Shown here piece after piece: positions 8,575 through 16,980 of a stretch of 64,000 nucleotides of DNA; the first letter of the stretch is position 1, and every line of letters begins with the position of its first letter. The notes beneath the pieces are model-generated. The model had not been told where the DNA came from, did no database searches, and worked only from the letters and a program-made list of their open reading frames with translations. Source of the DNA: Sphaerotilus montanus. Its GTDB lineage: Bacteria; Pseudomonadota; Gammaproteobacteria; Burkholderiales; Burkholderiaceae_C. The DNA is taken from assembly GCF_013410775.1 (NCBI RefSeq), contig NZ_JACCFH010000001.1, forward strand, positions 3,224,001-3,288,000, given 5' to 3'. The position numbers and the translations under genes are program-made.

Positions 8575-9317
8575 GCGCGACCGCCATTCCCTCGGGCGCC
8601 AGCGCCTTCAAGCCCGGCGGCGAGCTGCTGCGCATCACCGATCTGCACGCCTTCTACGGCGAGTCGCACATCCTGCACGGCATCGACCTGACCGTGAACA
8701 AGGGCGAACTCGTCACGCTGCTCGGCCGCAACGGCGCGGGCCGCAGCACGACGATGAAGTCGATCCTCGGACTGGTCGGCCGCCGCACCGGCAAGATCAT
8801 GTTCAACGGCACCGACATCACCGCGATGGCGCCGCACCGCATCGCGCGGCTCGGCATCGGCTTCTGCCCGGAAGAGCGGGGCATCTTCTCGGGCCTCACC
8901 ACCGAAGAGAACCTGATGCTGCCGCCGCAGGTCGCCTCGGGCGGCATGACGCTGGACGAGATCTACACGCTGTTCCCCAACCTGCACGAGCGCCGCCACA
9001 GCCCCGGCACGCGCCTGTCGGGTGGCGAGCAGCAGATGCTGGCGATGGCGCGGATCCTCCGCACGGGCGCCAAGCTGCTGCTGCTCGACGAGATCACCGA
9101 AGGCCTGGCGCCCGTGATCGTCAAGAAGCTCGGCGAGGTGCTGCGCCTGCTCAAGACCCGCGGCTACACGATCCTGCTGATCGAGCAGAACTTCCGCTTC
9201 GCCGCGCCGCTGGCCGACCGCCACATCGTGCTGGAGCACGGCTCCATCGTCGCGACCGTGACCAAGGAAGCGCTGCCCTCGCAGACCGAGATGCTGCACC
9301 AGATGCTCGGCGTCTGA
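8571..9317 (+). CDS. livF: ABC transporter ATP-binding protein LivF-type with Arg in place of the Walker A Lys
   Basis: This 248-residue protein is the second ATPase of the LIV-type importer. It has the Q-loop region GFCPEERGIFSGLT, a canonical signature RLSGGEQQMLAMAR, Walker B KLLLLDEITEGLAP, and H-loop LIEQNFRF. The Walker A reads GRNGAGRST, so the phosphate-binding lysine is replaced by R58 (codon CGC). In ABC ATPases this lysine is normally essential for ATP hydrolysis, so the site may be weakened unless arginine is tolerated in this subfamily. The ATGA overlap with livG indicates translational coupling. Confidence 0.9.
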   Translation: MSATAIPSGASAFKPGGELLRITDLHAFYGESHILHGIDLTVNKGELVTLLGRNGAGRSTTMKSILGLVGRRTGKIMFNGTDITAMAPHRIARLGIGFCPEERGIFSGLTTEENLMLPPQVASGGMTLDEIYTLFPNLHERRHSPGTRLSGGEQQMLAMARILRTGAKLLLLDEITEGLAPVIVKKLGEVLRLLKTRGYTILLIEQNFRFAAPLADRHIVLEHGSIVATVTKEALPSQTEMLHQMLGV

Positions 9318-9341
9318 GTCCGTCCACCCGCACCCACACAC

Positions 9342-9369
9342 CGTCATTCCTGCGCAAGCGGGAATGACG
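9342..9369. repeat. GTCATTCC-type palindrome with GCAA tetraloop between livF and the binding-protein gene
   Basis: The two arms CGTCATTCC (9342-9350) and GGAATGACG (9361-9369) are perfect inverted repeats. With the inner bases they give a 12-bp stem, including one T-G pair, closed by GCAA, a GNRA-type tetraloop. A run of six T follows only about 20 bases later, so it is not a textbook terminator. It may stabilise or partly separate the binding-protein transcript. The same core recurs at 10665, so it is a repeated element. An 11-base direct repeat, GACGATCTGTT, follows just downstream. Confidence 0.7.
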
Positions 9370-9408
9370 ATCTGTTGAAGACGATCTGTTTTTTCTCAGG
9401 AGACAACC

Positions 9409-10632
9409 ATGACCTCGAAACCCGCACTCAAGACCCTGTTCCAGGCCGTCGGCCTCGCCCTCGCCACCATCGGCGCCGCTTCGGCCCAGGTGTCGGACGG
9501 CGTCGTCAAGATCGGCGTGCTGACCGACCTCTCGGGCGTCTACTCGGACGTGGCCGGCAAGGGCACCGTCGTCGCCACCCAGATGGCCATCGACGACTTC
9601 AACGCCAAGGAAAAGCCGTCCTTCAAGATCGAGGTCGTCTCCGCCGACCACCAGAACAAGGGCGACATCGCCGCCAACAAGGCCCGCGAGTGGTTCGAGC
9701 AAGGCAAGGTCGACACCGTCTCCGAACTGGTGACGACCTCGGTCGCGCTGGCCGTGCAGAAGATCGCCAAGGAAAAGAACCGCATCGCGCTGATCTCGGG
9801 CGCCGCCTCGACCCGCGTGACCAACGAGGACTGCAACGACGTCACCGTCCACTGGACCTATGACACCTACGCGGTCGCCAACGGCACCGCCAAGGCCGTC
9901 ACCAAGGCCGGTGGCAAGAAGTGGTTCTTCCTGACCGCTGACTACGCCTTCGGTCACTCGCTGGAAAAGGACGCGGGCGACGTGGTCAAGGCCAACGGCG
10001 GTGAAGTCGTCGGCGCCGTGCGTCACCCGTTCCCGGGCTCGGACTTCTCGTCCTTCCTTCTGAAGGCGCAGTCCTCCGGCGCGCAGATCATTGGTCTCGC
10101 CAACGCCGGCGGCGACACGATCAACTCGATCAAGCAGGCCGCCGAGTTCGGCGTCACCCCGAAGCAGCAGCTCGCCGGCCTGCTGATGTTCATCACCGAC
10201 GTGCACTCGCTCGGCCTGAAGACCACGCAGTCGATGTACCTGACGGAAGGGTTCTACTGGAACCTCAACGACGACACGCGCGCCTGGTCCAAGCGCTTCT
10301 TCGACCTGCACAAGCGCATGCCGACGATGGTCCAGGCGGGACAGTACTCGTCCGTCATGCACTACCTGAAGGCGGTCAAGGCCGCGGGCACGGATGACAC
10401 CGCCAAGGTGATGACCCAGATGAAGAAGACGCCGGTCAACGACTTCTTCGCCAAGAACGGCACCATCCGCGACGACGGCCGCATGGTCCACGACATGTAC
10501 CTGCTGCAGGTCAAGAAGCCGGCCGAGTCGAGCACGCCCTGGGACTACTACCACGTGCGCGCCACCATCCCGGCGGCCGAGGCCTTCCAGCCGCTGTCGG
10601 CGTCGAAGTGCCCGCTGGTGGCCAAGAAGTAA
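9409..10632 (+). CDS. Periplasmic ABC substrate-binding protein (LivK-like)
   Basis: This 407-residue protein has a Sec signal peptide with a likely cleavage after ASA near residue 26 (AASA-QVSDG). The mature part begins VKIGVLTDLSGVYSD, the hallmark of peripheral-binding-protein fold LivK/AmiC-like receptors. It delivers a small ligand to the LivHM channel. The sequence resembles paralogues annotated as binding aromatic or other organic acids rather than the classic leucine receptor, but the ligand is not determined. A good Shine-Dalgarno (AGGAG) precedes the ATG. It is flanked on both sides by GTCATTCC palindromes, which may set its expression apart from the rest of the operon. Confidence 0.9.
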   Translation: MTSKPALKTLFQAVGLALATIGAASAQVSDGVVKIGVLTDLSGVYSDVAGKGTVVATQMAIDDFNAKEKPSFKIEVVSADHQNKGDIAANKAREWFEQGKVDTVSELVTTSVALAVQKIAKEKNRIALISGAASTRVTNEDCNDVTVHWTYDTYAVANGTAKAVTKAGGKKWFFLTADYAFGHSLEKDAGDVVKANGGEVVGAVRHPFPGSDFSSFLLKAQSSGAQIIGLANAGGDTINSIKQAAEFGVTPKQQLAGLLMFITDVHSLGLKTTQSMYLTEGFYWNLNDDTRAWSKRFFDLHKRMPTMVQAGQYSSVMHYLKAVKAAGTDDTAKVMTQMKKTPVNDFFAKNGTIRDDGRMVHDMYLLQVKKPAESSTPWDYYHVRATIPAAEAFQPLSASKCPLVAKK

Positions 10633-10664
10633 CAGAGCCCACGCGCAAGCGGCCCTCCCCGCCC

Positions 10665-10753
10665 CGTCATTCCCGCGCAAGCGGGAACCCACGCCCGCCA
10701 CTGCCGGCCGCTGTCTGCTGTCTGCGTGGGTGCCCGTTCGCGCGGGCATGACG
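10665..10753. repeat. Compound GTCATTCCC palindrome between binding-protein gene and livH
   Basis: The outer arms CGTCAT (10665-10670) and ATGACG (10748-10753) and the inner arms ACCCACGC (10687-10694) and GCGTGGGT (10724-10731) are inverted repeats, so the whole element can fold on itself. Each side also forms its own hairpin: TTCCCGC-GCAA-GCGGGAA at 10670-10687 and TGCCCG-TTCGCG-CGGGCA on the right. The left core matches the palindrome at 9342-9369. The pair looks like a dispersed palindromic repeat placed inside the transporter operon. Confidence 0.7.
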
Positions 10754-10803
10754 GGTGGGGCCGGGGACGGCATTCCTTTCTTCCATCACCACGGAAAGTC
10801 GTC

Positions 10804-11688
10804 ATGGAAATCTTCGGTATTTCGTCCCAGGCGCTGTTCGGCCAGCTCTTGCTCGGGCTCATCAACGGCTCGTTCTACGCCGTGCTGAGCCTCGGGCTCG
10901 CGGTCATCTTCGGCCTGCTCAACATCATCAATTTCTCGCACGGTGCGCTCTACATGATCGGCGCGTTCGTCGCGTGGCTGGGTCTGGAGTACTTCGGCAT
11001 CAACTACTGGGCGGCGCTGATCCTGTCGCCGCTGGTCGTTGGCGTGCTCGGCATCGTCATCGAGCGGCTGCTGCTCAAGCACCTCTACAAGCTCGACCAC
11101 CTCTACGGCCTGCTGCTGACCTTCGGTCTGGCGCTGATCGGCGAGGGCGTGTTCCGCAACCTCTACGGCAGTTCGGGCCAGAGCTACCCGGTGCCGGAAA
11201 TCCTGCAGGGCGGCGTGGACCTGGGCTTCATGTTCATGCCGCTGTACCGCGGCTGGGTCGTGGTCGCCGCCTTGAGCGTCTGCGCCATCACCTGGTACCT
11301 GATCGAGCGCACCCGGCTCGGCGCCACGCTGCGCGCCGCGACCGAGCGGCCCGAGCTGGTGCAGGCGCTCGGCATCAACGTGCCGGTGCTGGTCACCGTG
11401 ACCTACGGCGCCGGGGTCGCGCTGGCGGCGTTTGCCGGCGTGCTGGCCGCGCCGGTGGTGCAGGTCAATCCGCTGATGGGCTCCAACCTGATCATCGTCG
11501 TGTTCGCGGTGGTGGTGATCGGCGGCATGGGCTCGATCCTCGGCTCCATCGTCACCGGGCTGGGCCTGGGCATCGTCGAGGGGCTGACCAAGGTGGTCTA
11601 CCCCGAGGCGTCGGCGGTGGTGATCTTCGTGATCATGGTCGTGGTGCTGCTGCTGCGCCCGGCGGGTCTGTTCGGCAAGCAGGCGTGA
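10804..11688 (+). CDS. livH: Branched-chain-type ABC transporter permease LivH
   Basis: This 294-residue inner-membrane protein forms half of the translocation channel of the LIV-type importer. It has about eight hydrophobic segments, an N-terminal GLINGSFYAVLSLGLAVIFG segment typical of LivH, the GALYMIGAF region, and the cytoplasmic loop ATLRAATERPELVQALGIN that contacts the ATPases. The C-terminal LRPAGLFGKQA is also family-typical. The ATG at 10804 is chosen because family members begin just before this hydrophobic segment. The ribosome-binding site is weak. Thirty bases separate it from livM. Confidence 0.9.
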   Translation: MEIFGISSQALFGQLLLGLINGSFYAVLSLGLAVIFGLLNIINFSHGALYMIGAFVAWLGLEYFGINYWAALILSPLVVGVLGIVIERLLLKHLYKLDHLYGLLLTFGLALIGEGVFRNLYGSSGQSYPVPEILQGGVDLGFMFMPLYRGWVVVAALSVCAITWYLIERTRLGATLRAATERPELVQALGINVPVLVTVTYGAGVALAAFAGVLAAPVVQVNPLMGSNLIIVVFAVVVIGGMGSILGSIVTGLGLGIVEGLTKVVYPEASAVVIFVIMVVVLLLRPAGLFGKQA

Positions 11689-11717
11689 CGCCGCAAAGGC
11701 ACAAAGGTACCAACCCC

Positions 11718-12665
11718 ATGAAACCCGTTGTTGCATCCTCGAAATCCCAGGCTGGTCTGATGTTCGGCCTGCTGCTGGTGGCTGGTCTGGTCGCGCCCTT
11801 CGTGGCCTACCCGACCTTCCTGATGAAGCTGCTCTGCTTCGCGCTGTTCGCCAGCGCGTTCAACCTGCTGCTGGGCTTTGCCGGCCTGCTGTCGTTCGGC
11901 CACGCGGCCTTCTTCGGCGGCGCGGCCTACGTCTGCGCCTGGCTGGTGAAGGAAGCGGGCTGGTCGCCGGAGCTGGGGCTGGTCGCCGGCACGCTGGTCG
12001 GCGGTGGCCTGGGCGCCATCTTCGGCTGGGTGGCGATCCGCCGCGCCGGCATCTACTTCGCGATGATCACGCTGGCGCTGGCGCAGCTGGTGTTCTTCCT
12101 GGCGCTGCAGCTGCCGTTCACCGGCGGCGAAGACGGCCTGCAGGGCGTGCCGCGCGGCAAGCTCTTCGGTCTCGTCGACCTGAGCGACAACACGGCGATG
12201 TACTACTTCGTCTTCGCGGTGTTCTTCGCCGGCTTCGCGCTGATCTACCGCACGGTGCATTCGCCCTTCGGGCAGGTGCTCAAGGCGATCCGCGAGAACG
12301 AGCCCCGCGCCATCTCGCTGGGCTACCAGGTCGAGCGCTACAAGCTGGTCGCCTTCGTGATCTCGGCCGCGATGGCCGGGCTGGCGGGCTCGATGAAGGC
12401 GCTGGTGTTCCAGCTGGCCTCGCTCACCGACGTGCACTGGCACATGTCCGGCGAGGTGGTCCTGATGACGCTGCTGGGCGGCCTGGGCACCATCCTCGGC
12501 CCGGGTGTCGGCGCAGCGGTCATCGTCGCGCTGGAGAACGAGCTGGCGGACAAGGTCGGCTCCTGGGTCACGGTGATCATGGGCTCGATCTTCGTGATCT
12601 GCGTGCTGGCCTTCCGGCGCGGCATCGTGGGCGAACTCAAGGCGCTGCGCGAGCGCATCAACTGA
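11718..12665 (+). CDS. livM: Branched-chain-type ABC transporter permease LivM
   Basis: This 315-residue inner-membrane permease is the LivH partner. Hydrophobic segments run from about residue 15 to 300. LivM-typical stretches are LLGFAGLLSFGHAAFFGGAAY, GIYFAMITLALAQLVFF, and the ATPase-contact loop FGQVLKAIRENEPRAISLGYQVERYK. With LivG, LivF, LivH and the binding protein it completes a five-part importer. The gene follows livH closely and ends 19 bases before the MaoC gene, so the run probably continues as one transcription unit. Confidence 0.9.
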   Translation: MKPVVASSKSQAGLMFGLLLVAGLVAPFVAYPTFLMKLLCFALFASAFNLLLGFAGLLSFGHAAFFGGAAYVCAWLVKEAGWSPELGLVAGTLVGGGLGAIFGWVAIRRAGIYFAMITLALAQLVFFLALQLPFTGGEDGLQGVPRGKLFGLVDLSDNTAMYYFVFAVFFAGFALIYRTVHSPFGQVLKAIRENEPRAISLGYQVERYKLVAFVISAAMAGLAGSMKALVFQLASLTDVHWHMSGEVVLMTLLGGLGTILGPGVGAAVIVALENELADKVGSWVTVIMGSIFVICVLAFRRGIVGELKALRERIN

Positions 12666-12684
12666 TCCGATCCGGAGCATCCCC

Positions 12685-13158
12685 ATGAACGATCTCAATG
12701 GCCATGACGTCGAAGACCTCTCGGTCGGCATGACCGCGACCTTCTCCAAGACCATCACCGAAGCCGACATCGTGCTCTTCGCCGGCGTGTCCGGCGATGG
12801 CAACGCGATCCACACCAACGAGGAGTTCGCGTCGCAGACCCCGTTCAAGGGCCGCATCGCCCACGGCTTCCTCACGGCCAGCGTCATCTCGGCCGCGGTT
12901 GCCAACAAGCTGCCCGGCCCGGGGGCGATCTACCTCGACCAGCGCCTGAGCTTCAAGGCGCCGGTGCGGCCGGGCGACACGGTGCATGCGACCGTGCGCG
13001 TGAAGGAGGTCATGCCCGAGCGCGGGCGGGTGCTGCTGGAGACGACCTGCACGGTGCGCGGGATAGTCGTGATCGACGGGGAGGCGCTGATCAAGGTGGG
13101 GTCGAGCGCGAAGCGGCAGGCGAAGGCGGCGGCCAGCGCAGCCGCGGTCACGGGGTGA
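12685..13158 (+). CDS. MaoC-like (R)-specific enoyl-CoA hydratase
   Basis: This 157-residue hot-dog-fold protein resembles PhaJ-type hydratases that add water to trans-2-enoyl-CoA to give (R)-3-hydroxyacyl-CoA, linking beta-oxidation to polyhydroxyalkanoate synthesis. The hydratase-2 motif is visible as FAGVSGDGNAIHTNEEFAS with catalytic D38 and H43. The family usually has N-P where this protein has N-A. The last 15 residues form an Ala/Lys-rich tail. Its position at the end of the ligase-transporter operon suggests it processes the imported and activated acid. The stop lies four bases from the end of the convergent haloperoxidase-family gene. Confidence 0.85.
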   Translation: MNDLNGHDVEDLSVGMTATFSKTITEADIVLFAGVSGDGNAIHTNEEFASQTPFKGRIAHGFLTASVISAAVANKLPGPGAIYLDQRLSFKAPVRPGDTVHATVRVKEVMPERGRVLLETTCTVRGIVVIDGEALIKVGSSAKRQAKAAASAAAVTG

Positions 13159-13162
13159 CGGT

Positions 13163-14839
13163 TCAGCGGAGATCGGTCCAGGCGGCGGTGCCGTCGGGAA
13201 TGCGGTCACGTGTCTGGCAGCGCTGCAGGGCGCGGCAACGCGGGTTGGCATCGCCTCCCTCGAAGTAGTAGCGCGCCTTCTCCCAGGTCCGGTGCCCGAT
13301 GCGCTTGCCCAGCGACCGGGCGACCACATCCCCGTCCTCGAAATGGATGCCGCCATAGCGGCGTGACCAGCCGGCCTGGTTCGCTGCAGACACGAAGCTG
13401 GGGTAGCGCCAGCGGTGCACGCCGATGAGTTCCGGTGCTTCGACGAGGGTGGGTTTCCAGGCTGCGGCAAAGGGGTCGTAGGTCGCTTCATATCCGAAGC
13501 GGGACGAGCCGGTCACCATCTTGAGCGCTTGTGCGCTGGCTGCACTGAACCCGCTGTGCCCCGACACATATTCGGGAAAGGCCGGCGTGAGCGGGTGGTT
13601 TGGGTTGTTCGTCGGGTTGTAGGGCAGCCATTCCTCTCCTGGAAGTTCGCGGTTGTAGCCCCAGGGCTGGCCGGTGACCGGGTGCGGACGGTCATCCCAG
13701 GGAGTGTCCGGCCCACCCCAGGCCAGCACGGTGCGCCCACGCATCACGTGGCGCACGGCGGTGATCGGCCGCACATAGTCGTGCACGTACTTCAGGTGCC
13801 AGATCACGATGCCGGCATCGAAGGAGGCGTTGTGCAGCACGAAGAACAACTTGACCGATGCGTCCAGCGACAGGCGGTCGCGCCGGACCACGAAGTGCGC
13901 CAGTTCACCGAAATGCCCGGGTGGCAGGTAGGAGAACGGCCCATCGGCCCAGAACTCGACGATGGCCTTGCGGTTGCCATGCCGTTCGGTCCCGATCCGG
14001 CGGCTTTCCCGCAGCGCGGTCTCGACCTGCGCCCGGTAGTCCGCGGATCCGTGCAGCTTGGGCAGGCGGGCGGCCGGGATCGGGAACTCGCGCAGGAAGG
14101 CGTCGGCGCTGTCGAAGGAGAACGGCCGCACGCGCCCCCAGTGCGGCGCCAGCGGCACCTGCGCCGCAGCGCCATTGGGCAAGGGCTGCCAACGGTTCGG
14201 GTCCACGCGGTCGATGGGCGTGTTCCCGGCGTTGACTGGCGCGTAGCCGGTGTAGTCGCAATAGGCCTTGACGGTGCTGGCGGGCTGGCAAGGGATCTGC
14301 CCCTTGTCGTTGGCGCCATCGTCGGCGCGTGCGGCGAGCACGGCCTCGGCGGCCGCCTGGCCGAGTTGTCGGGCGTCTGACTGCCAGGACTCTGTGGCCT
14401 GCGGCGCGGGGTCGAACTCGGCGAGCAGCGAATCGAAGCCACTGCGCCCCTTGGGCAGCAGGTCGAGCGCGCAGCGGTGCGCAGCGTGGCTCACCGCCAG
14501 CGTCTTGGCGGGCTCGCTGCGCTGGTCCGGCGGCCGGCGCTGTTCGCCCCGCAGGTTGAAATGCACCCCTGTGGCGCGCCGGTCGAATGCACTCCAGGCG
14601 TCATACATGCAGGTGTGGGCCACCGCCAGCATCCGCGACACCACCGGCGGCGAGGGCTTGGCCTCCTTGATGGCATCGAGCAATGCGGCATTCCAGCGCA
14701 CGGCCAATGGATCGGCGGCGGGTGGCGCCGCCTGGCGGCGTGTCGGTGTGGCAGCGGCGGCGTCGGCCGGGCCGACCAGCGTCAGCGCGGCGGGCAGCAG
14801 GGCAAGCGCAAGGGCTGGAGCGAGGCAAGAATGGTGCAT
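13163..14839 (-). CDS. Secreted vanadium-dependent haloperoxidase family protein
   Basis: This 558-residue protein has a signal peptide (about 1-28, Ala-rich, cleavage near DAAAA). The C-terminal half carries the vanadate/phosphate-binding signature shared by vanadium haloperoxidases and PAP2 acid phosphatases: K350-x6-R357-P, S426-G427-H428, and R493-x5-H499. All these residues are intact. H428 would be the acid/base residue and H499 the vanadate ligand. Such enzymes oxidise chloride, bromide or iodide with peroxide, but some relatives are phosphatases, so activity is inferred. The protein lies on the opposite strand to the transporter operon and has no obvious partner. GC content looks like that of its neighbours. 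Confidence 0.8.
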   Translation of the reverse strand: MHHSCLAPALALALLPAALTLVGPADAAAATPTRRQAAPPAADPLAVRWNAALLDAIKEAKPSPPVVSRMLAVAHTCMYDAWSAFDRRATGVHFNLRGEQRRPPDQRSEPAKTLAVSHAAHRCALDLLPKGRSGFDSLLAEFDPAPQATESWQSDARQLGQAAAEAVLAARADDGANDKGQIPCQPASTVKAYCDYTGYAPVNAGNTPIDRVDPNRWQPLPNGAAAQVPLAPHWGRVRPFSFDSADAFLREFPIPAARLPKLHGSADYRAQVETALRESRRIGTERHGNRKAIVEFWADGPFSYLPPGHFGELAHFVVRRDRLSLDASVKLFFVLHNASFDAGIVIWHLKYVHDYVRPITAVRHVMRGRTVLAWGGPDTPWDDRPHPVTGQPWGYNRELPGEEWLPYNPTNNPNHPLTPAFPEYVSGHSGFSAASAQALKMVTGSSRFGYEATYDPFAAAWKPTLVEAPELIGVHRWRYPSFVSAANQAGWSRRYGGIHFEDGDVVARSLGKRIGHRTWEKARYYFEGGDANPRCRALQRCQTRDRIPDGTAAWTDLR

Positions 14840-14948
14840 GGGCGCTTCCTTTCAGTGTTCCAGTCCAGCACGGCAGCACAGCGTAGTGCCCTGACCAGCG
14901 ATTGCGACCTGACCTGGGTCATGCGCATCAACCGTGTGGCGGCCTCCC

Positions 14949-16961
14949 TCAGCGGGGAGGGCCCGGACTGACTTCACCGGTCCCCAGCACCAGCGTGAAC
15001 ACCGCACCTGCCGGCGGCCGTCCCTGGGTGTCGTGCTGCGGTCGGTTTGTGGCCAGCAGCTCGCCACCGTACCGCTCCAGCAACCCCCGGCTGATCCACA
15101 GCCCGAGCCCGTTCCCGTCCCGCTTGGTCGTGAAGAACGGCTGGAACAGCGCCGCCCGCGTCGCCTCGTCCAGCCCCGGCCCGGTGTCGGCCACGTCGAT
15201 GCAGACCGCGCCGTCCGCGGCCTCGCGCACCGACAGCGTCAGCACCCGCTCCCGCCCCTGCGGCCCGGTATCGCCGGCCATCGCCTGCACCGCGTTCACC
15301 ATCAGGTTGATCAGCACCTGCTGCAGCTCCTGCCGGTTGATCGCCACCGCCGGCGCGCTCCCCGCCACGCACTGGTTGTCCAGCCGCACCCGCTCCCGCT
15401 CCAGCAGATGCCGCACCAGCACCAGGCTGTCCTGCACCACCTCGGCCACGTCCAGCCGCTCGACATAGCCGGCGTACTCGTTCGGCCGCGCATACTGCAG
15501 CAGCTGCGTGACGATCAGCCGCATCCGCTCGACCTGCGCGTCGATCAGGCGGATCTCGTCCTGCACCGGCGTGGCGTGCGCGCCCAGCGTCAGGCGCATC
15601 AGGTCCAGGTTGCCCTGGATCACCGCGATCGGGTTGTTGATCTCGTGGGCGATGCTGGCGGTGAGCTGGCCGATGGCGGCGAGTTTCTCGCTGCGCACGA
15701 GCTGCTGCTGCGCGGCCTCCAGCGCGGCGGTGCGCTCGGCGACCTTGTGGTCCAGTGCGTCGCCCCAGTGCTGCAGGGCGCGGGTCTTGTCGTCCACGGT
15801 GTCGAGCAGGTGGTCCAGCGTTGCCGCCAGGCGGCCGATCTCGTCGGGCGGGGTGACCGGGCCGACACGGGCGGTGGCTTCGCCCGATTCGACACGGCGC
15901 ATCGTGGCGGTCATCGCTTCCAGCGGGCGGAAGATGCGCCCCGCCGCCCGCAGCGACCACCACGCCGCGAGCAGCATCACCGCGAAGAACACCACCCCGA
16001 TGCCCGCCAGCACGGCGTATTTCACCGCGACGAACGGCCGCTCCAGAAACCCGACGTAGAGCATCCCGACCCGCCGCCCGCCCGCGTCCGCCAGTGGCAG
16101 GTAGCCCGAGACGTACCAGTCCTTGACGACAAACGCCCGGCCCAGCCAGGTGTCGCCGCGCCCGAGCACCGCCTCGCGCACGATCGCCGACACGCGGGTG
16201 CCGATGGCCCGCTCCGCCGCCGGATCGCCGAACAGCCGCACGTTGGTGCTGACGCGCACGTCGTCGAGGAAGAGCGTGGCCGTGCCCTGGCTGCCGAAGG
16301 CGAGCGAGCCTTCGGGGTAGACGATCTCGTTGATGTGGTCGATGAAGCCGAGGTTGCGGTTCAGCAGCACGCCACCGCGCAGCCAGCCGAGCGTCTCGCC
16401 CGCCGCGCCGGTGACGCGGGCGTGGGCGACGAGGACGAGGCCGCGGTCCTCGGTGGTGCGGTCGGTGGGGGCGGCGCCGTCGGTGGCAACCAGTGCGATG
16501 CGCGACTGCTCGGACAGCCCTTGTGCCAGCGCGTCCAGTTGTGCCGCGGTCAGCACGGCCACCGAGGTGCTGTGGTCCGGCAGACCGGCCAGGCCCGCGG
16601 CGTCGGTGTCGGCCGCAGCACTGGCCGTGGCAGGTCGCCACTGGAGGAAATCCAGCCCGCGCTCGCGGCGCACCCGGGTCAGCAGGCCGTCGAGCGCGGC
16701 GGCCCGTTCGGGCGGCGCGATGGCCAGGGCGCGCTGCAGCCGGGCGGACTCGGCCACCGCCTGCGTGCCGCTGCCGACCTCGGCCAGCACGCGGTCGAAA
16801 TAGCCCTGCGCTACGGCCAGGTCGCTGCGGATCTTGCCGATCAGCAGTCCGTCGATCGCCGTGTTCCCCCACAGCAGCAGGATCAGCCCCAGCAGCGGCA
16901 GCACGCCCAGCAGCGGCACCAGCGTGAGCGCAAGCAGCCGGTGGCGGATCGAGCGGGTCAC
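14949..16961 (-). CDS. Membrane sensor histidine kinase with periplasmic sensor domain (DctB/NtrB-like)
   Basis: This 670-residue kinase has a first membrane segment at about 8-30, a periplasmic region of about 280 residues (the WYVSGYLPL and VGMLYVGF stretches suggest a Cache-type fold), a second segment at about 315-336, and a HAMP-like region (340-392). A short coiled coil, HisKA with H439 in TASIAHEINNPI, and a HATPase with DTGPGL, FFTTK and NGLGLW boxes follow. It is the second gene of an operon with the NtrC-type regulator, 19 bases downstream, and surely forms a pair with it. Cache kinases of this layout usually sense small organic ligands. The ligand is unknown. Confidence 0.88.
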   Translation of the reverse strand: MTRSIRHRLLALTLVPLLGVLPLLGLILLLWGNTAIDGLLIGKIRSDLAVAQGYFDRVLAEVGSGTQAVAESARLQRALAIAPPERAAALDGLLTRVRRERGLDFLQWRPATASAAADTDAAGLAGLPDHSTSVAVLTAAQLDALAQGLSEQSRIALVATDGAAPTDRTTEDRGLVLVAHARVTGAAGETLGWLRGGVLLNRNLGFIDHINEIVYPEGSLAFGSQGTATLFLDDVRVSTNVRLFGDPAAERAIGTRVSAIVREAVLGRGDTWLGRAFVVKDWYVSGYLPLADAGGRRVGMLYVGFLERPFVAVKYAVLAGIGVVFFAVMLLAAWWSLRAAGRIFRPLEAMTATMRRVESGEATARVGPVTPPDEIGRLAATLDHLLDTVDDKTRALQHWGDALDHKVAERTAALEAAQQQLVRSEKLAAIGQLTASIAHEINNPIAVIQGNLDLMRLTLGAHATPVQDEIRLIDAQVERMRLIVTQLLQYARPNEYAGYVERLDVAEVVQDSLVLVRHLLERERVRLDNQCVAGSAPAVAINRQELQQVLINLMVNAVQAMAGDTGPQGRERVLTLSVREAADGAVCIDVADTGPGLDEATRAALFQPFFTTKRDGNGLGLWISRGLLERYGGELLATNRPQHDTQGRPPAGAVFTLVLGTGEVSPGPPR

Positions 16962-16980
16962 GCGGACACTCCCCCGTCCG

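Noticed and set aside
9342-10753. GTCATTCC repeats as a CRISPR array
   Set aside because: There are only two unequal palindromic elements, separated by a full gene, with no regular spacing or cas genes.
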